A stretch of DNA of 64,000 bases. It comes from Hyphomicrobiales bacterium (GTDB lineage Bacteria > Pseudomonadota > Alphaproteobacteria > Rhizobiales > Rhizobiaceae). The position numbers and the translations under genes were made by a program. Shown here piece after piece: positions 9,021 through 17,710 of this stretch; position 1 is the stretch's first letter; every line of letters starts with the position of its first letter. The stretch covers positions 186,001-250,000 of the forward strand of contig UCII01000002.1 in assembly GCA_900472485.1 (NCBI GenBank). Direction: 5' to 3'. A model generated the notes under the pieces. That model did not search any database and was not told the DNA's origin. It saw only the letters and a list, made by a program, of their open reading frames with translations.

Positions 9021-9905
9021 TCAGCGGCCGGCAGCCGCAAACATCGCCTTCGCATTCTTCAGGCCGGTTTCGCAGCCAAATTGCGTCGGCTCGTTGCCTT
9101 CATATTCCAGCGAGACGAAGCCGTCATAGCCTGAGGTGACGATGTCCTCGATGATGGACCTGACAGGGAGGTCGCCATAGCCGAAGACCGAGCCGCGGAT
9201 CGCCTGGCCGCCGACCGTCTGAAGCCAGTCCGCGCCAGGCGCTATCTGGCGCACATAGAAATCCTTGATGTGGACGAAACTTGCATGAGAAAGGCACGCA
9301 CGCGTCCCCGTCAGGGGGTTCTCATCGACGCAGAGGAAATTGCCGATATCGACGGTCAGCTTAAAGCTCGGCAGATTGACGGCATGAAGAAGCCGCTTGA
9401 TCCGCTCGCTGGAATTCATGAAGAAACCGTGATCCTCGACGCTGGTGGTCACGCCATAGCGCCCGGCATGCGTGGCAAGCTCATGGGTGGCTTCGGCGAT
9501 CGCCGGGAACGCGGCTTCGAACTGGCCGGGCTCCGTTGCGCGGAGCGACCAGGGAACGACATCGTGCCGCAGGAAGCGGATGCCGAGCTTGTCGCAAAGC
9601 TCGACATAGCGCTTCAGCCGGCCAAGCTGGAATGCGCGTTCGCCGTCATCAATGAAATTGCCGGACATGCAGAGGCCGGAAAGCGGTACGCCGCTTTTCT
9701 GAGATGCGCCCTTCAGCCGCTCCAGCATCTCTGGGTCATTGGCAAGTTCATATTGAAGATCCTGCCCTTCGGGCGCGACGGAAAGCGTCGCCAGTTCGAC
9801 GTGATCGCCGCCATGTTTGCCGACCCAGGCAAAGACATCCTCGATCTGCATGGCGCCGCTCTGCATCAACGGACGGAAACTGTATGAGCTCAGACCTACC
9901 TTCAT
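9021..9905 (-). CDS. sugar-phosphate isomerase/epimerase-like TIM-barrel protein
   Basis: A 294-aa second member of the xylose-isomerase-like superfamily, starting MKVGLSSYSF. Candidate metal ligands are the Glu in VTTSVEDHGFF, Asp in FKLTVDIGNF, His in FVHIKDFYV and Glu in GFVSLEYEGNE, i.e. the full four-ligand set of a metal-dependent barrel. It lies convergent to the preceding barrel gene and divergent from the GMC oxidoreductase, sharing a 122-bp promoter region with the latter. A ribosome site AAGGAGAGG sits just upstream. Likely a 3-keto-sugar isomerase/epimerase or C-glycoside deglycosidase subunit (inference). Confidence 0.82.
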   Translation of the reverse strand: MKVGLSSYSFRPLMQSGAMQIEDVFAWVGKHGGDHVELATLSVAPEGQDLQYELANDPEMLERLKGASQKSGVPLSGLCMSGNFIDDGERAFQLGRLKRYVELCDKLGIRFLRHDVVPWSLRATEPGQFEAAFPAIAEATHELATHAGRYGVTTSVEDHGFFMNSSERIKRLLHAVNLPSFKLTVDIGNFLCVDENPLTGTRACLSHASFVHIKDFYVRQIAPGADWLQTVGGQAIRGSVFGYGDLPVRSIIEDIVTSGYDGFVSLEYEGNEPTQFGCETGLKNAKAMFAAAGR

Positions 9906-9918
9906 CGTGCCTCTCCTT

Positions 9919-9926
9919 AAGCGCTT
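9919..9926. promoter_or_regulatory. candidate LacI-family operator
   Basis: A perfect AAGCGCTT palindrome within CTTAAGCGCTTTCAC, 14 nt upstream of the minus-strand barrel gene. The AGCGCT centre is common in operators of LacI-family sugar regulators in alphaproteobacteria. No LacI gene is present in the window, so this rests on the motif alone. Confidence 0.3.
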
Positions 9927-9949
9927 TCACAAAAACTTTGTTCGGTAAC

Positions 9950-9979
9950 TTAACAATCCCGGTTGACTTCGGCTACGAT
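9950..9979 (+). promoter_or_regulatory. possible promoter of the GMC oxidoreductase gene
   Basis: TTAACA at 9950-9955 and TACGAT at 9974-9979 with an 18-bp spacer, 49 nt before the ATG at 10028. Both boxes deviate from consensus; an alternative -35 TTGACT lies at 9963-9968. Confidence 0.25.
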
Positions 9980-10027
9980 ACATCTTTGTTTGCAATCAAA
10001 TTGATTTAAGAGTGGGGAATAGCAGGA

Positions 10028-11515
10028 ATGTCTCGTCAGTCTGCCGACGTCGTCATCATCGGAAGTGGCCCGACCGGCTCGGCCTATGCACGGGTCATCA
10101 GGAATGAATGGCCGGAAGCGCGTATTCTGATGGTGGAAGCCGGTCCGCAGATTTTGCCGCAAAAGGGTGCACATCTCGACAATATTCCGGATCTCGAGGA
10201 ACGCGCAGGCTTCGAGGTGCATGCCCAGGGTGGCGACCGCAGCCCGCGCATGCCGATCAACAAGGAAGAGTGGGAGGCGCGCCGCGCTGGCGGCTTCGAT
10301 CATTCGTTGCTGCGCCGCTCGGGTCTTTTCATCGCCAACGATGCCGATGCCCAGGATGAGAACCTCTTCGCCGGATTTTCGGCGGCCAATGTCGGCGGCA
10401 TGGGCACCAAATGGTCGACCGGAACGCCGGTGCCATCGGAGATCGAACTGGTGCCCTTCATCCCCACCGATGAGATGCATAGGGCTTTGGCCGTGTCGGC
10501 AGGATTGCTCGGTACCAACAAGGATCCGCGCGCCGGCGATGCCGCAGCGATCGCCATGCGCGAGCGCCTGGGCGAGGTCTTCAACCCCGGCCGTTCGCCC
10601 GATCGCTTCGTCCAGCCGATGCCGCTTGCGGCAACCCCCGGTCCTGGTGGCCTGCGCTATCACGGCACTGACGTCGTTCTCGGCGACCTTGTCGACGAGC
10701 CGGAGGAGAACTTTCATATTCTCTCTGAAACCGCCTGCCGCCGCGTGATCCACGAAAATGGCCACGTCACGGGTGTCGAACTTGCCCGCGCTGGCTCGGA
10801 GGAAACTTTTATTGTCAAGGCCGGCGCGGTCGTCGTTGCGTGCGACTCGCTGCATTCCCCTCAGCTGCTCTACGCCTCTGGCATCCGTCCTGAAGCGCTC
10901 GGTCGCTACATCAACGACCATTATATCGTCTCGCAGATCACCGAGATGCAGACCGATGTGCCGATGACCGCGATGAGCTGGATCCCGGCTACCAAGGATT
11001 TCCCCTACTCGGTCACCATCGCCCCAGCCAGCCTGCACTCGATGCCGCATGCCAGCGACATGAGCGGCCAGCCGATCGGCATGGGCGTTTTCGTGCCCTC
11101 CGATATCAGCGCCGACAACCGTGTCACCTTCGATGACGATCGCCGTGATTGGCTCGGGCTACCGGCTATTTCCATCCATTGGCGTCAGTCGGAGGGCGAC
11201 AAGGCGCGCCTCGAAGATGCCAAGGGCCATGCCCAGCGAATTTCCGCCATTATCGGTCGCCCGGCCGCCGGTTTTGCCACCTTCGTGCAGCCAGTCGGCT
11301 CGTCGCTGCATTATCAGGGCACGATCCGTATGGGCGAACGCGACGATGGCACCAGCGTTTGCGACAGGAACTCCAAGGTCTGGGGCTTCGACAACCTCTA
11401 TGTTGCCGGCAATGGGGTCATTCCCACGAAGACCGCCACAAACCCGACCCTGTTCAGCGTCGCTCTCGCCAGTATCGGCGCCAGCCAGATCGCTGCCGCT
11501 CGCCGTGGCGCCTGA
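10028..11515 (+). CDS. GMC-family FAD oxidoreductase, pyranose/glycoside oxidase type
   Basis: A 495-aa GMC flavoenzyme. The FAD dinucleotide motif GSGPTG is at 12-17. The catalytic pair is His428 (SLHYQGTIRMG) and Asn472 (TATNPTLFSVALA), spaced like His548/Asn593 of pyranose 2-oxidase. Where fungal enzymes have STHW with a flavin-linked His, this protein has GTKW at 126-129, so the flavin is probably non-covalent, as in some bacterial glycoside 3-oxidases. No export signal is seen. It likely oxidises C2 or C3 of a sugar or glycoside, feeding the two neighbouring barrel enzymes. The substrate is unknown. Confidence 0.85.
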   Translation: MSRQSADVVIIGSGPTGSAYARVIRNEWPEARILMVEAGPQILPQKGAHLDNIPDLEERAGFEVHAQGGDRSPRMPINKEEWEARRAGGFDHSLLRRSGLFIANDADAQDENLFAGFSAANVGGMGTKWSTGTPVPSEIELVPFIPTDEMHRALAVSAGLLGTNKDPRAGDAAAIAMRERLGEVFNPGRSPDRFVQPMPLAATPGPGGLRYHGTDVVLGDLVDEPEENFHILSETACRRVIHENGHVTGVELARAGSEETFIVKAGAVVVACDSLHSPQLLYASGIRPEALGRYINDHYIVSQITEMQTDVPMTAMSWIPATKDFPYSVTIAPASLHSMPHASDMSGQPIGMGVFVPSDISADNRVTFDDDRRDWLGLPAISIHWRQSEGDKARLEDAKGHAQRISAIIGRPAAGFATFVQPVGSSLHYQGTIRMGERDDGTSVCDRNSKVWGFDNLYVAGNGVIPTKTATNPTLFSVALASIGASQIAAARRGA

Positions 11516-11591
11516 TCGAGACACCGGCTATATTATTGGTCATGGGACCGGATCGGGGCTCGTCAGCCTCTCGGCTTTGCGATGTTCGGCG

Positions 11592-11610
11592 GCCTGACTG
11601 TCAGTCAGGC
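11592..11610. terminator. hairpin between convergent GMC oxidase and serA
   Basis: Perfect 9-bp arms GCCTGACTG and CAGTCAGGC around a single T. It lies in the 201-bp gap between two converging genes, where a two-way terminator is expected, but no T-tract follows on either side, and a one-base loop means the inner pairs cannot all form. Could instead be a protein-binding palindrome. Confidence 0.3.
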
Positions 11611-11716
11611 GCCAACCTTGCTCAGATTGCGTTCGACGCGATGAATCGATGACAGTGAAGGGGATGCGCGCCCTTATCGTTACCTAAAGGCGCCACCATC
11701 GTCCGCAACAGATCGA

Positions 11717-12955
11717 TCAGTATACCAATCGCGCCCTTATCGTTCCCGGGATCTGGCGGAGCGTGTCGAGTATTTCATTCGCTGTTTGGCCAACGCCTTC
11801 GACTTCAATGACCACGTAGCCCGTGTCGCCGTGGGTCTGCAGGAACTCGCCGACGATATTCAACCCGCGCGACGAAAAGATCGTATTCAGGCTGTTGAGG
11901 ATACCCGGGCGATTTTCGTGAACATGGATGAAACGCGTGCCGTTTGGACGCGGCGGCAATTGAACCTGCGGGAAATTGACCGCGCCCAACGTCGAGCCGA
12001 TATCGGAATATTCCACAAGCTTCCGGGAAACTTCTCTTCCGATCCGCTCCTGGGCTTCCTCTGTCGATCCGCCGATATGCGGCGTCAGGATCACATTATC
12101 CAGCCCTTGCAACGGCGTTTCGAAGCGTTCCTTGTTCGATGCCGGCTCCTTGGGGAACACGTCGACTGCTGCGCCTGCGAGATGCCCCTCTTTCAAAACC
12201 TTCGCGAGGGCGTCCAAATCGACCACGGTGCCGCGGGAATTGTTGATGAAAAAGGCACCCTTCTTCATCCTGCGCAGCTCGGCCTCGGTGATCATGTTCT
12301 GGGTTGAGCTGGTTTCGGGAACATGCATCGTCACGAAATCCGAGATTTCGAGCAGCTCACCAAGCGAAGCCATGGATTCCGAATTGCCGTGGCGAAGCCT
12401 GTCCGTCGGATCGAAATAGCGAACGTTCATGCCCATGCTTTCCGCAAGAACGCTCAGCTGCGAGCCGATATTGCCGTAGCCGACGATACCAAGCGTTTTT
12501 CCGCGCATTTCGCGGCTGCCTTCGGCGGATTTGTCCCATCCGCCGGCATGAGCGGAAGTCGAACGCGGGAAGATCCGCCTGGTCAGCATAATGATTTCAC
12601 CGATGACGAGTTCGGCGACCGAGCGCGTATTCGAATAAGGGGCGTTGAACACCGGTATCCCGCGCCGACGAGCCGCATCCAGATCGACCTGATTCGTCCC
12701 TACGGAAAAGCAGCCGACCGCCATGAGCTTCTTGGCGGAGCTGAAAATCTCTTCTGTCAGCTGCGTGCGTGAACGAATGCCGATGATGTGTGCTTCGGCG
12801 ATGTGGCTCTTGAGATCCTTGTCATCGAGAGCTTTCGGCAAATGCGTGAGATTGACGTAGCCCGATGAGGTAAAATAGTCCACCGCGCTCTGACTGATCC
12901 CCTCCAGTAGAAGGACTGAAATCCGATCACGGGGAAGAGAAAGTTGTCCGCTCAT
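11717..12955 (-). CDS. serA: D-3-phosphoglycerate dehydrogenase
   Basis: A 412-aa protein matching the E. coli-type SerA in length and layout. The NAD motif GYGNIGS is at 159-165, the catalytic triad is Arg241 (NSRGTVVD), Glu270 and His293 (LTPHIGGST), and the C-terminal region from about 340 is an ACT domain (HVHENRPGILNSLN) for serine feedback. It makes 3-phosphohydroxypyruvate, the first step of serine synthesis. It stands alone, without serC or serB nearby. Rhizobia often carry a longer SerA elsewhere, so this may be an accessory copy or act on another 2-hydroxyacid (inference). Confidence 0.88.
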   Translation of the reverse strand: MSGQLSLPRDRISVLLLEGISQSAVDYFTSSGYVNLTHLPKALDDKDLKSHIAEAHIIGIRSRTQLTEEIFSSAKKLMAVGCFSVGTNQVDLDAARRRGIPVFNAPYSNTRSVAELVIGEIIMLTRRIFPRSTSAHAGGWDKSAEGSREMRGKTLGIVGYGNIGSQLSVLAESMGMNVRYFDPTDRLRHGNSESMASLGELLEISDFVTMHVPETSSTQNMITEAELRRMKKGAFFINNSRGTVVDLDALAKVLKEGHLAGAAVDVFPKEPASNKERFETPLQGLDNVILTPHIGGSTEEAQERIGREVSRKLVEYSDIGSTLGAVNFPQVQLPPRPNGTRFIHVHENRPGILNSLNTIFSSRGLNIVGEFLQTHGDTGYVVIEVEGVGQTANEILDTLRQIPGTIRARLVY

Positions 12956-13207
12956 TGAATTACCTTCGATAGTCGAATTCGATTAGGCCGACGCCGCTCG
13001 CCGCCACGAGCACATGACTTAGACCATCCAAGGGACAGCGCAAGAACAAACTCAATTCGTTCGGCGGGAGGAGCCTTGGTTCCAGCAAGTCACCGTGGTG
13101 ATGGTACCTGACGCGGCTTGGCCGAGCGGAATAAGCACCGAATGCGAGCACGATTCGTTCTCGCCCCACGCGAATGCCGAATCATGCGATCGGAGGCCGA
13201 CAACGGT

Positions 13208-14305
13208 TCAATGCAATCGGGCAAGCCGCTCGCATAGAAATTGCGTGATGTCGGTTGATTTCCAACTACCCCGAAGGTCGGCGCTGAGACAACCCGAAGC
13301 CAGAGCAGTATTCGTCACGTTTCTGATGTCGGCCGCAGCCTCGCTTAGCGTGCGGTCTGCATGCTTTGTGCCGAGCCAATCAAGCATGGCGGCTGCCGAG
13401 AGCACTGTTCCGTAGGGATTGGCAATACCCTTGCCGGCGATATCAGGCGCCGAACCGTGCGCAGCCTGGAAGAAGCCGTTGCGATCACCGAGTTCTGCCG
13501 AGGGCGCCAGCCCCATGCCGCCGATGGTCGCCGCGCCAAGGTCGGAAATAATATCGCCGAACATGTTCTCGGTGACGATCACGTTGAAGTGCCCGGGCTT
13601 GAGCACGAGATGCATGGTCATGGCATCGATCAGCACGTATTCCGTCTCGATGTCGGGATAGTCCGGCGCGACGAGATCGAATACCGATCGGAAGAAAGCG
13701 TAGCTGCGCAGGACATTGGCCTTGTCGCAGCAGGTTACGCGCCTCGCGCCGTCCCTGGGGGCGCCGTTCGATTGACGCGCAAGCTCGAAGGCCTTGCGCA
13801 CGATCCGTTCGACACCCGAGCGGGTTTGAACCAGGCTGTCGACGGCAAGTTCACCGCGCAATTGCACGCCGGCGCCGCGCGCAGCGTAGAGTCCTTCGCT
13901 GTTTTCACGCAGGATGATGTAATCGATCTCGCCTGCCTTCACGCCGGCAAGCGGACAGGTAACGCCTTCGAAAAGGCGGATCGGCCGGATATTGGCATAA
14001 AGATCAAGCTCGAAACGCAGCCGGAGGGTAAAATCGAGCCCCGCCTCGGTGCCGTCGGGATGGACGACCCCCGGTATCCCGCCGGCACCATGCAGGATCG
14101 CGTCAGCGTTTCGGCAGGCATCGAAAGTCGGTTCCGGGAAACTCTCGCCAGTCTTGAGGAAATGCTCCGCGCCAGCCGGATATTCCCGAAAGTTGAGATG
14201 AGAGCGATTGCCCAGAGCCGCCTTGACGACGTCGACCGCAGCCGCGCAGACCTCCGGACCGATGCCGTCGCCATGAACCACGGCTATCTCGTAGATATCC
14301 TTCAT
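13208..14305 (-). CDS. isocitrate/isopropylmalate dehydrogenase family decarboxylating dehydrogenase
   Basis: A 365-aa member of the beta-decarboxylating dehydrogenase family. Key blocks are GDGIGPEV, the substrate arginines in LRLRFELDLYANIRPI, the YIILRENSEGLYA strand, CCDKANVLR with the catalytic Lys, DAMTMHLVLKP and VTENMFGDIISDLGA with metal-binding Asps, and AAHGSAPDIAGKGIANP. It is not standard LeuB: the sequence around substrate arginines and its neighbours suggest tartrate, D-malate or a related 2-hydroxyacid. Start ATG 14305 is chosen because the frame upstream is the SDR gene's shadow. It follows the SDR gene by 11 nt in one operon. Confidence 0.85.
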   Translation of the reverse strand: MKDIYEIAVVHGDGIGPEVCAAAVDVVKAALGNRSHLNFREYPAGAEHFLKTGESFPEPTFDACRNADAILHGAGGIPGVVHPDGTEAGLDFTLRLRFELDLYANIRPIRLFEGVTCPLAGVKAGEIDYIILRENSEGLYAARGAGVQLRGELAVDSLVQTRSGVERIVRKAFELARQSNGAPRDGARRVTCCDKANVLRSYAFFRSVFDLVAPDYPDIETEYVLIDAMTMHLVLKPGHFNVIVTENMFGDIISDLGAATIGGMGLAPSAELGDRNGFFQAAHGSAPDIAGKGIANPYGTVLSAAAMLDWLGTKHADRTLSEAAADIRNVTNTALASGCLSADLRGSWKSTDITQFLCERLARLH

Positions 14306-14316
14306 CGCCGGCCTCT

Positions 14317-15063
14317 TCAGATGCACTTGCCGCCATCGACATTGAGATCGACGCCGGTGATCATGCTCGCTTCGTCCGAGCAGAGGAAAGCGGCGGCGTT
14401 GCCCATGTCCGCGGGTGTCGAAAGCCGTCCGATCGGAATGGTGGCGACGATCCGCGCCCGGCTTTCGTCGCTGTCGGAGCCGATGAAGGTCGAGAGCAGT
14501 GGCGTATCGCCGGCGACGGGATTGATGGCGTTGACGCGAATTCCGAAGGGCGCGAGCTCCACGGCCATCGCGCGGGTGGCGGCGATGCCCCATCCTTTCG
14601 AGGCATTGTACCAGGTGAGATTGGGGCGAGGGGAGACGCCACCGGTCGAGGCAATGTTCAAAATGGCGCCGTGCCGCTCAGCCTTGAAGTGCGGCAGCAC
14701 CGCCCGCGCACCGTTGTAGATCGAGCGGATGTTGACATTGAAGATGCGCTCGAAAAGGTCTTCATCCATATCTTCCATTGGCATCGGCGGCTGTCCGACA
14801 CCGGCATTGTTGACGAGGATGTGCAGGCCGCCGAATCGCGCCAGCGCGAGATCCCTTGCGGCAGCGAGGCTGTCGAGCGTGGCGACATCGCCCGCAATCG
14901 GCGCGACCGACCCTTCGTGCTGCGCCGCCACCCGCTCTGCAGCTGCAAGGTCCCGATCGACGAGCACGACCCGCGCGCCTTCCTCGACGAATTTCCGGAC
15001 GATCCCTTCGCCGAAACCCGATCCGCCACCCGTGACGATCGCCACTTTTCCCTCAAGACGCAT
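14317..15063 (-). CDS. short-chain dehydrogenase/reductase
   Basis: A 248-aa classical SDR. TGGGSGFGEG is the cofactor motif, an Asp (LVDRD) at the end of the second strand predicts NAD preference, NNAG follows, and Ser/Tyr/Lys catalysis is in IASTGG and YNASKG. The C-terminus GVDLNVDGGKCI is typical. The start at 15063 is set by GGAGG eight bases upstream; two further in-frame ATGs (15078, 15090) lack such a site. It is the first gene of a two-gene operon with the isopropylmalate-dehydrogenase-like gene and diverges from an aldehyde dehydrogenase, so it probably oxidises an alcohol in the same pathway. Confidence 0.85.
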   Translation of the reverse strand: MRLEGKVAIVTGGGSGFGEGIVRKFVEEGARVVLVDRDLAAAERVAAQHEGSVAPIAGDVATLDSLAAARDLALARFGGLHILVNNAGVGQPPMPMEDMDEDLFERIFNVNIRSIYNGARAVLPHFKAERHGAILNIASTGGVSPRPNLTWYNASKGWGIAATRAMAVELAPFGIRVNAINPVAGDTPLLSTFIGSDSDESRARIVATIPIGRLSTPADMGNAAAFLCSDEASMITGVDLNVDGGKCI

Positions 15064-15210
15064 GTCAAGCTCCTCCATTTGCTCCAGCATCGGATAAGTC
15101 GGAGCGATTTCACAGTCCGATTATCTGAACGCCTTTTTAGCTTTCTTTATTTGTATTGTGGCCGTCTGATAGTGAATATCGACGACAGAATGAAGCTGGG
15201 AGGCCGCGCT

Positions 15211-16707
15211 ATGACATTGACTTTCGACGCCAAGCAAATGGCGGCCGAGCTTTACGACGGCGGCTTTCGGCCAATGTTCATCGGCGGCCAATGGGTTGCG
15301 GCTCAATCCGGCGAAGTCAGCGAGACCTACAATCCGGCGACCGGGGCAGTCCTGGCAACGGTTCCGCTGGCCGCGCCCGCCGATATTGATCTCGCCGTTG
15401 CCGCGGCGCGTCAGGCTTTGGAAGGGCCGTGGTCGAAGTTCTCGCCCTATGAGCGCCAGACGCTGCTCTTGAAAATCGCCGACCTATTCGAGGAAAACTG
15501 GGAGCGCCTTTCGGTTTCCGACACGCTGAACATGGGCATGCCGATCACGCGCACGCTCGCCAACAAGCGGCGGGTGATCGGCATGCTGCGGTTTTACGCC
15601 GGCATGGCGACAGCCCTTCATGGCGAGGTGATCGACAACTCCATACCCGGCGAGATCGTCACCTTCACCCGTCGGGAGCCGATCGGAGTTGTCGGTGCGA
15701 TCATTCCCTGGAACGCGCCCAACGCCGCATCGATCTGGAAGATCGCCCCGGCGCTGGCGACGGGCTGCACGGTGGTATTGAAACCTTCGGAGGATGCACC
15801 GCTCACTCCGCTGCTGATCGCCAAATTCATGCAAGAGGCCGGCGTGCCGGACGGCGTGGTCAATATCGTCACCGGCCGGGGATCGGTCGCCGGCGCCCGG
15901 CTGGCCGAACATCCCGATGTCAACAAGATCGTCTTCACCGGGTCCACCGCCACCGGGCAATCGATCGCCCGCGCCGCAGTCGGCAACTTGAAACGGGTCT
16001 CGCTGGAGCTCGGCGGCAAGTCGCCGGTGATTGTCTGCCGTGATGCCGACATAGACCGAGCCGTGCCCGTCGCCGCCATGGCGGTCTTTGCGCATTCGGG
16101 GCAGATCTGCATCGCCGGTTCGCGCTTGTTCGTCGCGCGCGAAATCCACGATGAGTTTGTCACCAAAGTCGGCGATTTTGCCCGCTCGCTGCGGATCGGT
16201 CATGGCATTGACGCTGATACCGATATCGGGCCGCTGATTTCTGCCCGCCAGGCGCAGGTTGTTGAGACCTTTATTGCATCCGGGCAGAGCGAAGGCGCCG
16301 CGCTGGTTGCGGGCGGCACGCGCCTTTCCGGTTCTCTCTACGATAAGGGAAACTTCATTGCCCCGACCGTGTTCGGCCATGTCAAGGACGAGATGAAAAT
16401 CGCCCGCGAGGAGATCTTCGGGCCGGTCATTTCAGCCATGCCCTTCGATACGATCGATGAAGCCGTCGAGCGCGCCAATGCATCGCCTTATGGCCTGGCG
16501 GCTGGCGTCTTCACGCAGAATCTCGGAATGGCGCACAAGCTGGTGCGCCGCATCAAGGCGGGATCGGTCTGGGTGAACATGTATCACGCGCTCGATCCGG
16601 CCGTGCCCTTCGGCGGCATGAAGATGTCCGGCTACGGGCGCGAAGGTGGCATTGAGCACCTTCACGAATATCTTGAAACCAAGGCCGTGTGGATACAGAC
16701 CGACTAA
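15211..16707 (+). CDS. NAD(P)-dependent aldehyde dehydrogenase
   Basis: A 498-aa ALDH superfamily protein with PWNAPNAASIWKIAPAL, the cofactor Lys in VLKPSEDAPLTP (Lys191), FTGSTATG, general base Glu266 (LELGGKSP) and nucleophile Cys300 (GQICIAGSR). All catalytic residues are present. I start it at ATG 15211, preceded by GGGAGG; the long upstream extension is antisense to the SDR gene. It is divergent from the SDR operon across 147 bp and probably shares its regulation. It would oxidise the aldehyde formed by that pathway; the substrate is unknown. Confidence 0.88.
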   Translation: MTLTFDAKQMAAELYDGGFRPMFIGGQWVAAQSGEVSETYNPATGAVLATVPLAAPADIDLAVAAARQALEGPWSKFSPYERQTLLLKIADLFEENWERLSVSDTLNMGMPITRTLANKRRVIGMLRFYAGMATALHGEVIDNSIPGEIVTFTRREPIGVVGAIIPWNAPNAASIWKIAPALATGCTVVLKPSEDAPLTPLLIAKFMQEAGVPDGVVNIVTGRGSVAGARLAEHPDVNKIVFTGSTATGQSIARAAVGNLKRVSLELGGKSPVIVCRDADIDRAVPVAAMAVFAHSGQICIAGSRLFVAREIHDEFVTKVGDFARSLRIGHGIDADTDIGPLISARQAQVVETFIASGQSEGAALVAGGTRLSGSLYDKGNFIAPTVFGHVKDEMKIAREEIFGPVISAMPFDTIDEAVERANASPYGLAAGVFTQNLGMAHKLVRRIKAGSVWVNMYHALDPAVPFGGMKMSGYGREGGIEHLHEYLETKAVWIQTD

Positions 16708-16806
16708 AGCAATTCCAGGAAAAGTGTCTAGCGGTTTTCCGTCCGGAATTGCGTGAAAACAAAGAGATAGAGCAGTTCAGAGATTCCGTGAAGCGCTGAA
16801 CTGCTC
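16708..16806. repeat. rhizobial intergenic mosaic repeat with two hairpins
   Basis: Directly after the aldehyde dehydrogenase stop comes a stretch I recognise as a repeat scattered through Rhizobium and Agrobacterium genomes. It has one imperfect hairpin with outer arms GCAATTCC (16709-16716) and GGAATTGC (16745-16752), and a second perfect one, GAGCAGTTCAG (16770-16780) with CTGAACTGCTC (16796-16806). No other copy was seen in the window. It probably also ends transcription of the convergent genes. Confidence 0.6.
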
Positions 16807-16813
16807 CAGGCGC

Positions 16814-17710
16814 TCAGCCCTCGCCGCGCAGATTGGTCCGAATGAGGGCGATAAGCTGTTCGGCATAGCGCTGCTGCACATAGCCACGAGTGGTGATGAT
16901 GCCGACAGCTCGTCGGGCGTTGGGATTGTCGAGCGGCACGACGCGGATGCGGCGGTCGACATTCCGCCCGAGTGCGATGCCTGGCACGATCGATACGCCG
17001 AGCCCTGACGAGGCAAGCGCCAAGGCGGTCTGCGCGCTCTCGACCTCGTATTGGACATTGAGTTCGATGCCTTCCTCGCGCATCAGCCGATCGACGAGGC
17101 CGCGAACAGCGGTCTTGCGATTGAGCATGATCAACGGAAACTGGGCGATGGCGTCCAGCCTGATCGTTTTTTCACCGGTGTATAGCTCTTCAGGAATGCA
17201 GGCGACCAGCGGATCGTCGATGATCGATTCGAAATGGAAGTCGTTGAGGTTGGGCACCTCCGGGCCGATATAGAACTCCACCTCCTGCTGCTGCAGCATG
17301 ACGAGGGCTGCCTGCGGCGGCGTTTCCTGTACCTCCACTATGCTGCGCGGATAGCGCAGCTTGAAGGTCGACAGGATGTCGCCGAGCCGGCTGGTGGCAA
17401 GCGTCGGAGCGCAAGCGATCTGTATTTTCCCTTTGCGGCGCGCGGCCAGTTCCGTCAGCTTGTCGAGGCTTGCCTGCACATCGGCCATGGCGCGCCCGAT
17501 CTCCTCGAACAGCGCCTAGCCCTCGTTGGTGAGATTGACCCGCTGCGGCGTGCGCGTGAAGAGGCTGATGCCGATCTGTTCCTCAAGGTCCTTGATCTGC
17601 ATGCTCACTGCGGAGGGTGACCGGTTGCTTTCTTCCGCCGCCTTGCGAAAACTTCCGGATTCCGCTGCAAGAAGAAAGGTTTGCAGCAATTTCAGATTGA
17701 TATTCGGCAT
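16814..17710 (-). pseudogene. LysR family regulator interrupted by an in-frame TAG
   Basis: The reading frame from ATG 17710 (MPNINLKLLQTF) encodes the usual LysR winged helix, with helix-turn-helix SFRKAAEESNRSPSAVSMQI, up to LTNEG. A TAG at 17516-17518 then stops it. The same frame continues without shift (ALFEEIGRAMADVQ) through a full effector domain to 16814, giving the normal family length of about 298 codons. LysR proteins usually have a Gln or Arg at this place, so one base change, CAG to TAG, is a simple explanation. A short helix-turn-helix fragment, or re-initiation at ATG 17488, could still be made. It was presumably the regulator of the adjacent aldehyde dehydrogenase/SDR block. 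Confidence 0.8.

Noticed and set aside
12960-13169. 69-codon GTG-started frame directly upstream of serA
   Set aside because: No ribosome site, no recognisable motif; may be part of the serA leader but cannot be supported as a gene.
17488-17710. Reading the lysR TAG as a recoded amber codon
   Set aside because: No sign of suppressor or recoding elements; nonsense mutation or sequencing error is simpler.
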